A DNA stretch of 64,000 bases from Vicingaceae bacterium (GCA_026003395.1 BPHE01000002.1:186001-250000); one strand, 5' to 3'; shown: positions 1-7,976, counted from the stretch's first letter. Notes: a model not told the origin generated them from the letters alone. Numbers and translations: made by a program.

Positions 1-125
1 TCGAGATTTTCTTCCTCAAAAAACAAGCTATCCAACGTGAACGCTTCCTCAAATCCGCCAAAGGCAGAAGGTGGATCAAAGAGGTTATCCTCAAAAACCC
101 CGATAGGTTCAAGTTTCAATTTTAA
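1..125 (+). CDS. GIY-YIG nuclease, C-terminal end (partial, cut by window start)
   Basis: The frame is open from the window edge and encodes 40 residues up to a TAA at 123-125. Its first 17 codons (3-55) are identical in DNA to the end of the downstream GIY-YIG gene (370-422), so this is the C-terminus of a second copy of the same small nuclease family (UPF0213/YhbQ-like). Unlike the downstream copy it keeps the full tail, with a WIKE motif and an ending rich in Phe and Lys. A palindrome-like stretch at 54-68 encodes the Ser-Ala-Lys-Gly-Arg segment. The catalytic N-terminal half lies outside the window. The stop codon is followed at once by tRNA-like sequence. Confidence 0.75.
   Translation, partial: EIFFLKKQAIQRERFLKSAKGRRWIKEVILKNPDRFKFQF
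3..55 (+). repeat. 53-bp direct repeat, copy 1 (copy 2 at 370-422)
   Basis: Positions 3-55 and 370-422 are identical at all 53 bases, and one mismatch extends the match to 59/426. The repeat lies within the same codons of the two GIY-YIG copies. The absence of synonymous change implies a recent duplication or gene conversion. Confidence 0.9.
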
Positions 126-126
126 A

Positions 127-176
127 CGGCTCATATCCGCCAAGGGCGGACGCAGGTTCGAGTCCTGCCCCCGCAA
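127..176 (+). pseudogene. 3' fragment of an initiator tRNA-Met-like gene
   Basis: Positions 152-168 form a perfect T arm (5-bp stem, loop TTCGAGT). They are followed by CCCCGCA (169-175), the 3' acceptor strand, and a discriminator A at 176. Upstream, CGGCTCATA (127-135) looks like the 5' side and loop of a CAT anticodon arm. The 5' half of a tRNA (acceptor TGCGGGG, D arm) is absent because a GIY-YIG reading frame occupies that place. The 3' side of the anticodon arm and the variable region are replaced by a 15-bp palindrome (136-150). The CCCCGCA acceptor end and CAT loop fit initiator tRNA-Met, as I recall it from Bacteroidota. The fragment cannot fold as a complete tRNA. Confidence 0.65.
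136..150. repeat. Palindrome TCCGCC-AAG-GGCGGA inside the tRNA fragment
   Basis: This is a perfect 6-bp inverted repeat with a 3-base loop. A near copy, TCCGCCAAAGGCAGA, lies at 54-68 inside the first GIY-YIG copy. A reverse-complement-like version, TCTGCCTTTGACGGT, lies at 421-435 inside the second copy (13 of 15 bases match the reverse complement of 54-68). All three sit at junctions between GIY-YIG and tRNA-like sequence. Confidence 0.7.
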
Positions 177-181
177 CTAAC

Positions 182-211
182 AGGCCGCTCATTGCGGCCT
201 TTTCTTTTCCT
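182..211 (+). terminator. Rho-independent terminator after the tRNA fragment
   Basis: AGGCCGC (182-188) pairs with GCGGCCT (194-200) around a 5-base loop and is followed by a T-rich tract. The position, directly after the tRNA 3' end, is where a tRNA transcript would end. Confidence 0.75.
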
Positions 212-213
212 CT

Positions 214-444
214 ATGGAGTTCTTCTACGTCTATATCCTGTTCTCTCATAAACATCAAAAGTTCTACATCGGTTACACTGCCGATCTGAAAAAACGCCTC
301 CATGCCCACAACCATCCGCAAAACAAAGGTTGGACGGCAAGGTTTCAACCCTGGTCCATCGTTTACATTGAGATTTTCTTCCTCAAAAAACAAGCTATCC
401 AACGTGAACGCTTCCTCAAATCTGCCTTTGACGGTTGCAGGTAG
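214..444 (+). CDS. GIY-YIG domain nuclease, small (UPF0213-like), C-terminally altered
   Basis: Encodes 76 residues. The N-terminus carries the GIY-YIG signature as VYIL (residues 6-9) and FYIGYT (17-22), followed by the helix with KKRL and HN that is typical of the YhbQ/UPF0213 branch of single-domain GIY-YIG nucleases. A Glu near the end (in QRERFLKS) matches the conserved catalytic Glu helix. The family is usually about 80-100 residues. This copy stops early, because after LKSA the frame runs through a palindrome-like sequence (421-435) and ends at TAG, losing the WIKE tail kept by the copy at 1-125. It starts 14 bases after a tRNA-type terminator. It may be active or a decaying duplicate. 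The substrate is unknown. Confidence 0.75.
   Translation: MEFFYVYILFSHKHQKFYIGYTADLKKRLHAHNHPQNKGWTARFQPWSIVYIEIFFLKKQAIQRERFLKSAFDGCR
370..422 (+). repeat. 53-bp direct repeat, copy 2
   Basis: Identical to 3-55. Directly downstream (423-444) the two copies diverge completely, so the palindrome-like element at 421-435 marks the breakpoint. Confidence 0.9.
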
Positions 445-622
445 AGTATATGATTAAAAAAATAAGTTTAAAACTGAAAAAAATTCATTTAAAAAACTGA
501 TTTCAAGACAAATATTCATTTTTTTCAAACGAAAACTGTAAAAATGTCGCTTTTTCAAATAATAAATCTTATCGGCACATTAATTGAAAATTACAGGTTG
601 TCTAACCAAAAAATTTAAAGCT

Positions 623-1060
623 ATGAAAACATTAATGAAAAGAAATGATGAATTTATGCCCGGAATTGCTTCCATTTTCGATGAATTTTTCGGAAGCGAT
701 TGGTTGCCAAAAAGAACTGTTGGTTTCAACGTTCCTGCTGTGAATGTAAAAGAAACCGACAAATCATTTGAAATTGAAATGGCCGTTCCGGGAATGAAAA
801 AAGAAGATTTAAACATTGACTTAGAAAACGATGTTTTGACTATCTGGGCCGAACAAAAAGACGAAAAAGAAGACAAAAATGAAAATTACACCCGGAGAGA
901 ATTCCATTACTCATCATTCAGAAGAAGCTTTCAATTGCCCGAGCAAGTGGTAGACGCCAAAAAAATTGATGCTGAGTATAAAGATGGAATTCTCTACATT
1001 CACATCCCCAAAAAACAAGAAGCCATAGAAAAAGGCACTCAAAAAATTTCCATACGTTAA
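623..1060 (+). CDS. Hsp20/alpha-crystallin family small heat shock protein
   Basis: Encodes 145 residues from the ATG at 623. An upstream in-frame ATG at 584 would add 13 unconserved residues and is not preferred. The alpha-crystallin domain spans about residues 35-140. It opens with a Pro-Ala-Val-Asn strand, contains the typical MAVPGMKKEDL segment, and ends with the conserved DGILYIHIPK motif. A short C-terminal ISI matches the IxI motif used for oligomer contacts. The family acts as an ATP-independent cytoplasmic holdase for unfolding proteins. It is a single gene closed by its own terminator, so it is probably separately transcribed. No heat-shock regulatory element was identified. Confidence 0.92.
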   Translation: MKTLMKRNDEFMPGIASIFDEFFGSDWLPKRTVGFNVPAVNVKETDKSFEIEMAVPGMKKEDLNIDLENDVLTIWAEQKDEKEDKNENYTRREFHYSSFRRSFQLPEQVVDAKKIDAEYKDGILYIHIPKKQEAIEKGTQKISIR

Positions 1061-1077
1061 CACTTTCTAACCCTTGT

Positions 1078-1125
1078 TAAAAAACGTCAAGTTTGAGTAT
1101 TTGCTTCAAACTTGACGTTTTTTTG
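1078..1125 (+). terminator. Rho-independent terminator after hsp20
   Basis: ACGTCAAGTTTGA (1084-1096) pairs perfectly with TCAAACTTGACGT (1106-1118). Flanking A and T runs give a strong stem followed by a T tract. Confidence 0.9.
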
Positions 1126-1144
1126 AAAAAATATAATTTGAGAT

Positions 1145-2624
1145 ATGAAAAGGTATGTTTTAATCTTATTTTCATCAATTGTAGGAGGAGTTGCTACTTT
1201 TCTTCTTTTAAAATTTGGTGGCTATTTGACACATGAAGTTAAAATCCAACACATCGATAGTGGCGTAATAAGCCGTCCTGCGGTTTACACGGTTAACGAA
1301 GAAGGCAAACCTGTTTTGCTTGATTTTCGTTCTGTTGCCAAAAAAGTTACACCGGCTGTTGTACACATTCGCTCCACCAAGATTATTCAAAATCCTTTTC
1401 AATATCAATTTGACGATGATTTCTTACGCAGGTTTTTCGGACCGCACTTTAGATTTGACATCCCCAAAGCAAGATCAATTCAGTGTAGGAACAGGATCGG
1501 GTGTAATCTTTGATTCAAAAGGTTATGTGGTAACAAACAACCACGTTATAGATGGCGCTGACGACATTGAGGTCATTTTAAATGACAATCGAACATTCAA
1601 AGCTAAAATCATTGGAAGAGACCCTTCTACTGATCTGGCTGTATTGAAAATCGATGGAGAAAATTTGCCTGTGCTTCCATTTGGCAATTCTGACCTAATT
1701 GAAGTGGGTGATTGGGTTTTGGCTATAGGTAATCCTTTTAACTTAACTTCTACTGTCACTGCGGGTATCATCAGTGCCAAAGCACGTAATATCAGAATTC
1801 TTAAAGACCAAGCTGCTATTGAATCGTTTCTTCAGACCGATGCAGCAATAAATCCCGGAAATAGTGGCGGCGCATTGGTTGACTTAAATGGCACTCTGAT
1901 TGGAATCAATACTGCCATTGCCAGTCCAACAGGAGCTTATAGTGGATACGGATTTGCCATACCTTCCAATCTGGTCAAAAAGGTAGTTGAAGATATCATA
2001 GAATTTGGCTCTGTACAGAGAGGGTTCCTTGGAGTAATGATTAGAAACCTCAACAGTGAAATTGCAAAAGATTACAATTTAAAAATTTCGCAAGGCGTGG
2101 TAATTGACAGCATCATACCCGGAGGTTCGGCTGAAAATGCAGGTTTGAAAAAAGGTGATGTTATTTTGGAAGTTGATGGACATGCGGTTAAAACTTCACC
2201 CGAATTGCAAGAAGCCATTGGTTTGCACCGTCCGGGTGAAATTGTCAGGTTAAAAATTTATAGAGACGGAAAAGAAAAAGATTTTGAGGTCAAGCTGTTA
2301 AACAAAAATGGTGAAGCCAAATTGGTCAAATCTGATGAATTTGAAATAGAAAAGCTTTTAGGTGCAGAATTTGAAAACATCGATAAAAAAACTGCTCAAA
2401 AATTAGGAATTGAAGGTGGTGTGAGAGTGAAAAAAATGGAAATGGGACGATTGATGAAAGCAGGTGTCAAACAAGGTTTCATCATTTTAAAAGTAAACAA
2501 TACCAAAATCAAAAACATTGAAGAATTACGGTCTGCCTTGAAAAACCAAAAAGGAGGAGTTTTGATGGAAGGAATTTATGAAAACTTAATCGGTAAGTAC
2601 TACTATGGTTTTGGGTTGGATTAA
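1145..2624 (+). CDS. HtrA/DegP-type periplasmic serine protease, interrupted by a frameshift
   Basis: Two overlapping frames together encode a full HtrA protease. The first (from ATG 1145) gives an N-terminal membrane or signal segment (residues 4-25) and the start of the trypsin-like domain. The second carries the rest up to 2624. The break lies in a CCCC run at 1462-1465; removing one C joins the frames smoothly (DIPK then QDQFSVGTGSG) and gives about 492 residues. The catalytic triad is intact in the second part: His in TNNHVID, Asp in STDLAVLK, Ser in GNSGGAL. Two PDZ domains follow. The family degrades misfolded envelope proteins. Either the gene is mutated or the base is a homopolymer sequencing error. 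It is flanked by terminators, so it is monocistronic. Confidence 0.85.
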
Positions 2625-2649
2625 TTTTAAGTCAAAATAATGTTTATTT

Positions 2650-2676
2650 AAAACCGGCTTTGTCCGGTTTTTTTAT
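2650..2676. terminator. Terminator between htrA and the convergent TIGR02757 gene
   Basis: AAACCGG (2651-2657) pairs with CCGGTTT (2664-2670), followed by T's on the plus strand and preceded by A's. It could therefore serve both converging genes. Confidence 0.75.
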
Positions 2677-3443
2677 TTGCCAAATTTTTCATAGATGCCC
2701 ATTCCAAATAATGCATAATCGTATTTCACGGGATCTTGCGAATCCATTTTCCTCAAAACTTGCATAATTTCTTCTACTGCCTGCCAATCATTTTGTTTTC
2801 TTGTTAACAATCCTAAACGCCTTGCTACATTACCGGTATGAACATCTAAAGGCAACATCAGTAGGGATGGTGATACAGAGTTCCAAAGACCAAAATCTAC
2901 AGGTGAGTTTTTTCTTACCATCCATCTCAAAAACATATTTATTTTTTTGGCAGCCGATTTTTTCAAAGGTGACGGCCAATGTTTCACTGACCTATTTAAA
3001 TGAGGTGTTTCGATAAAATATCTCCTGGCTTGCTCAATAGAATGTTTTATATCGATAAAACCATTTGTGAAAGCTTGCTCTAAACCACCATGCACTTTAT
3101 AAATTTTTCTCAATGCAGTTATAAAGAACAATAAATCTTCAAATTGAAAAGTACGATGGACAAATTTTTGAAATCTTAATAAATCTTTTTCACTATAATT
3201 TACGACAAAATCATAAGGACGCATATCCATTAGTTCCATCAATATCTTAGCTTTTTTAATAATTATTTTTCTGTTTCCCCACGAAATAATTGCGGTCAAA
3301 AAGCCGGCTATTTCTATATCCTTTTTATTCGAAAACAAATGTGGAATCATTATGGGATCATCCTCAATAAATCTTTCTTGATGATAAAAATGAAATTTTG
3401 ATTCTAGGATCTCATATAATTGATGAAATTGATTTTTTTCCAT
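2673..3443 (-). CDS. TIGR02757 (DUF2400) family protein
   Basis: Encodes 256 residues. I recognise the family from the N-terminal FHFYHQERFIEDDPIMIPH segment, the FLTAIISWGNRK motif and the central LPLDVHTGNVARRLGLL segment. The family is widespread in Bacteroidota and has no established function. The helical layout with a conserved Asp-x-His is reminiscent of HhH-GPD DNA glycosylases, but that link is inference. No signal peptide or membrane segment is visible, so the protein is probably cytoplasmic. It is transcribed alone on the minus strand, convergent with htrA. Confidence 0.85.
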   Translation of the reverse strand: MEKNQFHQLYEILESKFHFYHQERFIEDDPIMIPHLFSNKKDIEIAGFLTAIISWGNRKIIIKKAKILMELMDMRPYDFVVNYSEKDLLRFQKFVHRTFQFEDLLFFITALRKIYKVHGGLEQAFTNGFIDIKHSIEQARRYFIETPHLNRSVKHWPSPLKKSAAKKINMFLRWMVRKNSPVDFGLWNSVSPSLLMLPLDVHTGNVARRLGLLTRKQNDWQAVEEIMQVLRKMDSQDPVKYDYALFGMGIYEKFGK

Positions 3444-3626
3444 AAATTAAACGATTTTGATAAAATTCACAAAAAAACGAATGAAAGAATAATTATCTCA
3501 ATAACGGATTCTTGTAAAAATAATATCGAATACAAATAAAAATTTTTGAAGAAATCATTATACGTTATGCGTGAGCTTTTCAAAAAACCAAAAAAACTGT
3601 TTTAATTTGTTGCCAAAATTTAAAAT

Positions 3627-4916
3627 ATGAATATATTGGTATTAGGATCAGGAGGACGAGAACACGCAATAGCATTAAAACTAAAAGAAAGCAAACATTC
3701 CCGAAAAATATATGTGGCGCCGGGAAATGGAGGTACAGGTAAAGATTGCATCAATATCTCCATTGATCCAAACAATTTTGAAGATGTTAAAAAAATAGTC
3801 AAGAAACATAGTATTGACATGGTCATAGTGGGCCCTGAGGACCCCCTGGTAAATGGTATTGTCGATTTTTTCAGGTCCGACGATGAATTACAAAACACTA
3901 TCATAATAGGACCTGATAAAAATGCTGCCATGTTGGAAGGAAGCAAATCTTTTGCAAAGGCATTTATGCAAAAGTATCATATCCCCACTGCCAAATACAA
4001 ACAATTTTCCTACACAGAATTAAATGAATCTATAGAATTTTTAAATTCGTTGACTCCTCCCTATGTCATAAAAGCAGATGGATTGGCTGCCGGAAAAGGA
4101 GTGGTTATTTTACATGATTTAAATACCGCCATCAAAGAATTGAAAGAGTTTTTTGAAGGGAAATTTGGTGATGCATCGAAGAAGGTAGTCATCGAAGAAT
4201 TTTTGAATGGAATTGAATTATCTGTATTTGTTTTGGTCGACGGTAACGATTACGTGTATTTGGGAGAGGCCAAAGATTACAAAAGAGTGGGCGAAGGCGA
4301 TACCGGTCCAAATACCGGTGGTATGGGAGCCGTTACACCTGTGCCATTTGTAGACAATCATTTTAAAGAAAAAATTATCAATCAAATTATCGAACCGACG
4401 ATTAGTGGCATTAAAAAAGAGAAAATGCATTATTGTGGATTCTTGTTTTTTGGTCTAATGAAAGTAAACGACCGCCCATACGTAATAGAATATAACGTTA
4501 GAATGGGCGATCCTGAGACAGAAGTCATCATGCCAAGATTAGATTGCGATTTAGTGGAACTTTGTTTATTGGCAAACCGCAATCAACTCCGTGAATCAAG
4601 CGTAAATTTTAAAAAAGAATATTTCACCACGGTTATTGCGGTTTCAGGGGGGTATCCGGGAATTTACGAAAAAGGGAAATTAATAGAAGGATTAGAAGAT
4701 GCCGAGAATACAGATGATTTGATTATTTATCATGCCGGTACCAAATTAGAAAATGATGAATTCGTTACTAACGGCGGAAGAGTACTGGCTTTTACAGGGA
4801 AAGGAGAAACTTTGCAAAAAGCATTGGAAACTTCCTACAAAGGAATAAAAAAAGTACATTTCGATGGCATGTATTATCGAAAAGATATAGGACGCGATTT
4901 GGAAAAATTTATTTAA
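3627..4916 (+). CDS. purD: Phosphoribosylamine--glycine ligase
   Basis: Encodes 429 residues, the usual length for PurD (GAR synthetase), which makes glycinamide ribonucleotide from phosphoribosylamine, glycine and ATP in de novo purine synthesis. The N-terminus has the dinucleotide-type loop LGSGGREHAI. The ATP-grasp fold follows, with KADGLAAGKGVV, the conserved GPNTGGMGAVTPVP and the metal-binding RMGDPETE. purQ and prs lie downstream on the same strand, although two membrane-protein genes sit between purD and purQ. The cytoplasmic assignment is certain at family level. Confidence 0.97.
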   Translation: MNILVLGSGGREHAIALKLKESKHSRKIYVAPGNGGTGKDCINISIDPNNFEDVKKIVKKHSIDMVIVGPEDPLVNGIVDFFRSDDELQNTIIIGPDKNAAMLEGSKSFAKAFMQKYHIPTAKYKQFSYTELNESIEFLNSLTPPYVIKADGLAAGKGVVILHDLNTAIKELKEFFEGKFGDASKKVVIEEFLNGIELSVFVLVDGNDYVYLGEAKDYKRVGEGDTGPNTGGMGAVTPVPFVDNHFKEKIINQIIEPTISGIKKEKMHYCGFLFFGLMKVNDRPYVIEYNVRMGDPETEVIMPRLDCDLVELCLLANRNQLRESSVNFKKEYFTTVIAVSGGYPGIYEKGKLIEGLEDAENTDDLIIYHAGTKLENDEFVTNGGRVLAFTGKGETLQKALETSYKGIKKVHFDGMYYRKDIGRDLEKFI

Positions 4917-5100
4917 GTGTACCTTTTTGTTCCGCCTCGCGATTATAATCGGCCTGCATTTTCAACCAAATGGCTATACCTGCAAATCCCCCAATGATGC
5001 AAAGAGCATTCATCAACGGACCTATTGTTTTTAAAATAACAAACGTAGAGGCAATCGCATCACCTAATCCGTAAATAAAATCATTCCACATAACAAGCAA
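4909..5100 (-). CDS. Small single-span membrane protein (DUF6341-like)
   Basis: Encodes 63 residues, or 60 if it starts at the ATG at 5091. There is one clear hydrophobic helix (about residues 23-45) with a short charged C-terminus. Its stop codon overlaps the 3' end of purD by 8 bases on the opposite strand, and it is divergent from the DUF6427-like gene. The size, the Trp after the helix, and the position between purD and a DUF6427-type gene resemble the small DUF6341 proteins found near purD in Flavobacteriia. That match is from memory and moderately sure. The function is unknown. Confidence 0.6.
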   Translation of the reverse strand: MLVMWNDFIYGLGDAIASTFVILKTIGPLMNALCIIGGFAGIAIWLKMQADYNREAEQKGTLK

Positions 5101-5252
5101 ATTTTATTTGTTGATGCAAAAATGAAAATTTTATGGTAATTTTCATAAAAAAATTTGATCTAATCAAAAAAACAAACATACAAGAAAAGTAAAAATATTT
5201 TTAGAAACCGTGAATATATAGAAAATTTACAAGTTTTTTTGAATTTTGAAGC

Positions 5253-6218
5253 ATGAAAAACCAATTGATTAAACTAATTGACAGCAATCTGTCCAATAGA
5301 TTTGCGGTTGTAATAATGATTATATTTTTCAATCTTGTTATATCCCAACCAAAGTTTGTATTGAATAATACGTTTTTTTTTCAAAACATACAATTGTATA
5401 CCATTCCGGGTATAATCTTCACCACAATACTGTTAGCACTGATTGTCCTACTCTATAAATCAATTTTGAACAAACAAGAAATTACATTGAAGCACTCCTG
5501 GGCGCCTTTAATAATCTTTGCATTTTTCACCCTCTTTATCGAAACGTATGATTTGAATCTTTTATTAAGTTTACTCTTAATGCTTTGGTCCTTTCAAACA
5601 ATCTGCAACCTGGATCCTGTAGAAACACATTTTTTTGAAATTATCCGGAGTACTTTTCTATTAGGATGGGCAATTTTTTTCGATTTCAGAATGATGATTT
5701 TTCTTATACCTTTTGTTTTCTTTATATTTTCTGTTGAGCAATTTAAACTTAATCTCCCTTTTGTGATATTGATCAACATTTTGTTTCCATTTTATTCAGC
5801 CTATGTTTATCTCCATGTAATGAGGGGAATTAACTTTGAAGAGTTTTTACATATGTTAAATATTAACCTGTTTTTCCCAATAAAAATTTCTGCATACGAC
5901 TTAAATCTATTTATTATCTTGTCAATTCAACTTATAGTTTTACTGTTGACTTTTGCCGGTTCATCAAATAAAACTGTAATTCAAAAAATATATTTTAACT
6001 TTCATTTGATCTTTTTGTTGTTTTCCTGGTTTTGTGTTTTTTTCTACGATCAAACATTTTTAATTTTGGCCTTTTTACCACATGGTTTATTTTTAACCGA
6101 CTTCATACAGAAAACAAACTTGAACACACGTTGGAAAGTTTATTTTATCAATTTAATGATTACATGGCCTTATCTTCAAAAAATTATTGGAATTTTGCAT
6201 TCATCTATGAACATGTAA
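5253..6218 (+). CDS. Polytopic membrane protein, DUF6427-like
   Basis: Encodes 321 residues, almost entirely hydrophobic, with roughly eight to ten predicted membrane helices and short polar loops. Conserved-looking features are an early FNLVISQP segment and aromatic residues at helix ends. Its location between purD and purQ and its topology fit the DUF6427 family of Bacteroidota. No enzymatic motif is visible. It ends 4 bases before purQ and is probably co-transcribed with it. The link with purine genes is positional only. Confidence 0.65.
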   Translation: MKNQLIKLIDSNLSNRFAVVIMIIFFNLVISQPKFVLNNTFFFQNIQLYTIPGIIFTTILLALIVLLYKSILNKQEITLKHSWAPLIIFAFFTLFIETYDLNLLLSLLLMLWSFQTICNLDPVETHFFEIIRSTFLLGWAIFFDFRMMIFLIPFVFFIFSVEQFKLNLPFVILINILFPFYSAYVYLHVMRGINFEEFLHMLNINLFFPIKISAYDLNLFIILSIQLIVLLLTFAGSSNKTVIQKIYFNFHLIFLLFSWFCVFFYDQTFLILAFLPHGLFLTDFIQKTNLNTRWKVYFINLMITWPYLQKIIGILHSSMNM

Positions 6219-6222
6219 AATT

Positions 6223-6921
6223 ATGAAATTTGGTGTAATTACTTTTCCCGGATCAAATTGCGACAGAGATGTCATCTATGTTATCCGGCATCAATTAAAA
6301 GCTGAAGTAGTAAATCTATGGTATAAAGATCGTGATTTACAAAATTGCGACTTTATCATATTACCCGGAGGTTTTTCTTATGGCGATTATTTACGTTCCG
6401 GAGCAATAGCCCGTTTTGCACCGATTATGAATGAAGTAATAGCTTTTGCAAAACGAGGAGGTTATGTATTGGGCATATGCAACGGTTTCCAAATATTATG
6501 CGAGGCGGGTTTACTCCCCGGTGCATTGCTTCATAACCTCAACCGGAAATTTATCTGTGACAATGTATACATTGCGCCTGTATCAAAAAAAGCACCTATC
6601 ACAAGTAATCTAAATCGTGTAGCATATAAAATTCCAATTGCTCACGGAGAAGGACGTTTTTTTGCTCCCGATGACATAATCAAACAACTCGAAGATCAAG
6701 ACAGAATACTATTTAAATATTGCAACACCGAGGGCAATATCACATCTGAGTCAAACCCTAACGGATCGCTTAATAATATCGCCGGTATATGTAGCGAAAA
6801 TTTCAATGTAATGGGTATGATGCCCCATCCCGAAAGAGCAGCCGATGAATGTTTATATAACACCGACGGTTTGGAAATATTCCGGGAAATGCTGTCAAAT
6901 TGTTTGGAAACTATTCGCTAA
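6223..6921 (+). CDS. purQ: Phosphoribosylformylglycinamidine synthase subunit PurQ
   Basis: Encodes 232 residues, a class I glutamine amidotransferase of the PurQ type. The N-terminus is FPGSNCDRD, as in the family. The nucleophile is the Cys in LGICNGFQIL, and the His/Glu pair is in MMPHPERA near the C-terminus. It delivers ammonia from glutamine to PurL in the fourth step of IMP synthesis, so a separate small PurL is expected elsewhere in the genome. It starts 4 bases after the membrane-protein gene, with prs downstream under its own promoter. Confidence 0.96.
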   Translation: MKFGVITFPGSNCDRDVIYVIRHQLKAEVVNLWYKDRDLQNCDFIILPGGFSYGDYLRSGAIARFAPIMNEVIAFAKRGGYVLGICNGFQILCEAGLLPGALLHNLNRKFICDNVYIAPVSKKAPITSNLNRVAYKIPIAHGEGRFFAPDDIIKQLEDQDRILFKYCNTEGNITSESNPNGSLNNIAGICSENFNVMGMMPHPERAADECLYNTDGLEIFREMLSNCLETIR

Positions 6922-6979
6922 TGCTTACATTATCAACTACAAATAAACAATAAACTTATTTTTTTGTTTTTAAAGATTT

Positions 6980-7010
6980 TTTGCAAATCATAGAAATATT
7001 GATAAATTTG
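6980..7010 (+). promoter_or_regulatory. Bacteroidota-type promoter for prs
   Basis: TTTG (6980-6983), a 19-base spacer and TAAATTTG (7003-7010) match the -33 / -7 consensus (TTTG, TAnnTTTG) of the Bacteroidota primary sigma factor exactly. The prs start codon lies 15 bases downstream, giving a very short leader. Confidence 0.7.
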
Positions 7011-7025
7011 CAGCCCTCAAAAAAA

Positions 7026-7958
7026 ATGGAAAAAAAGGTTAAAATATTTGCCGGTTCGGCCACTCAAACATTGGCAAAAGAGATCGCAGATAATTTTGGC
7101 GCTCCTCTTGGAAATGTCATTTTAAATCGGTTTAGTGATGGGGAATTCCAACCATCTTTTGAAGAAACGGTAAGGGGACACGATGTATTCATCATTCAAT
7201 CTACTATGCCTCCTGCCGAAAATTTGTTTGAATTATTATTGATGGTAGATGCGGCCAAACGGGCATCGGCTAAAAGTATAAATGTAGTCATTCCGTATTA
7301 TGGTTTTGCCCGTCAGGACCGGAAAGATCAGCCCAGAGTGCCCATAGGCGCAAAATTGGTAGCAAATTTGTTGTCAGCGGCAGGAGTCAACAGAATTATC
7401 ACCATGGACTTGCACGCAGACCAAATACAAGGATTTTTCGAATTCCCTGTTGACCATTTATATGCTTCGACAATTTTCATCCCCTATATCAAAAACTTGC
7501 AACTCCCCAACCTTGTGATGGCTTCGCCCGATATGGGAGGATCTAAAAGGGCCAACGCATATGCCAAGCATCTTCACTGCGAAGTTGTTATTTGTTACAA
7601 ACATAGAAAAAAACCCAACGAAATAGAAAAGATGCTTGTCATTGGAGACGTTGAAGGGAAAGATATTGTATTGGTTGACGACATGATAGATACAGCCGGT
7701 ACATTAGCCAAAGCAGCCACACTGATGATGGAAAAAGGAGCCAATTCCGTGAGAGCTGTTTCAACTCATGCCATTTTCTCGGGTAACGCCATTGAAAAAA
7801 TTGAAAACTCACCATTGTCTGAAGTTATTGTAACAAACACCATCCCCAATCGGTTTAACTCCTCAAAAATCAAAGTATTGTCCGTGGCTCCCCTTTTTGC
7901 ACAAGTAATTAAAAATATTGTCAACTACGAATCTATTAGTAAAAACTTTATTTGTTAA
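7026..7958 (+). CDS. prs: Ribose-phosphate pyrophosphokinase (PRPP synthetase)
   Basis: Encodes 310 residues from the ATG at 7026, the usual class I length. The open frame extends upstream, but those codons overlap the promoter. The flexible loop and ATP site appear as YYGFARQDRK, the metal-binding segment as MDLHADQIQGFF, and the PRPP-binding loop as VLVDDMIDTAGTL. The enzyme makes PRPP from ribose-5-phosphate and ATP for purine, pyrimidine, His and Trp synthesis. It is followed after 18 bases by rplY and then pth, the common prs-ctc-pth order. Confidence 0.97.
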   Translation: MEKKVKIFAGSATQTLAKEIADNFGAPLGNVILNRFSDGEFQPSFEETVRGHDVFIIQSTMPPAENLFELLLMVDAAKRASAKSINVVIPYYGFARQDRKDQPRVPIGAKLVANLLSAAGVNRIITMDLHADQIQGFFEFPVDHLYASTIFIPYIKNLQLPNLVMASPDMGGSKRANAYAKHLHCEVVICYKHRKKPNEIEKMLVIGDVEGKDIVLVDDMIDTAGTLAKAATLMMEKGANSVRAVSTHAIFSGNAIEKIENSPLSEVIVTNTIPNRFNSSKIKVLSVAPLFAQVIKNIVNYESISKNFIC

Positions 7959-7976
7959 CCATAAAAATTCAAACTT

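Noticed and set aside
127-176. A complete functional tRNA-Met gene
   Set aside because: Only the 3' half is present; the acceptor 5' strand and D arm are replaced by GIY-YIG coding sequence, and the anticodon stem cannot close normally.
109-402. Minus-strand open frame opposite the GIY-YIG gene and tRNA fragment (97 codons)
   Set aside because: It runs through the terminator and tRNA fragment, resembles no known family, and overlaps a recognisable GIY-YIG gene.
1320-2624. A separate second protease gene starting at 1320
   Set aside because: The residues before about 1464 in this frame are an out-of-frame reading of the HtrA N-terminus; the protein continues the frame that starts at 1145.
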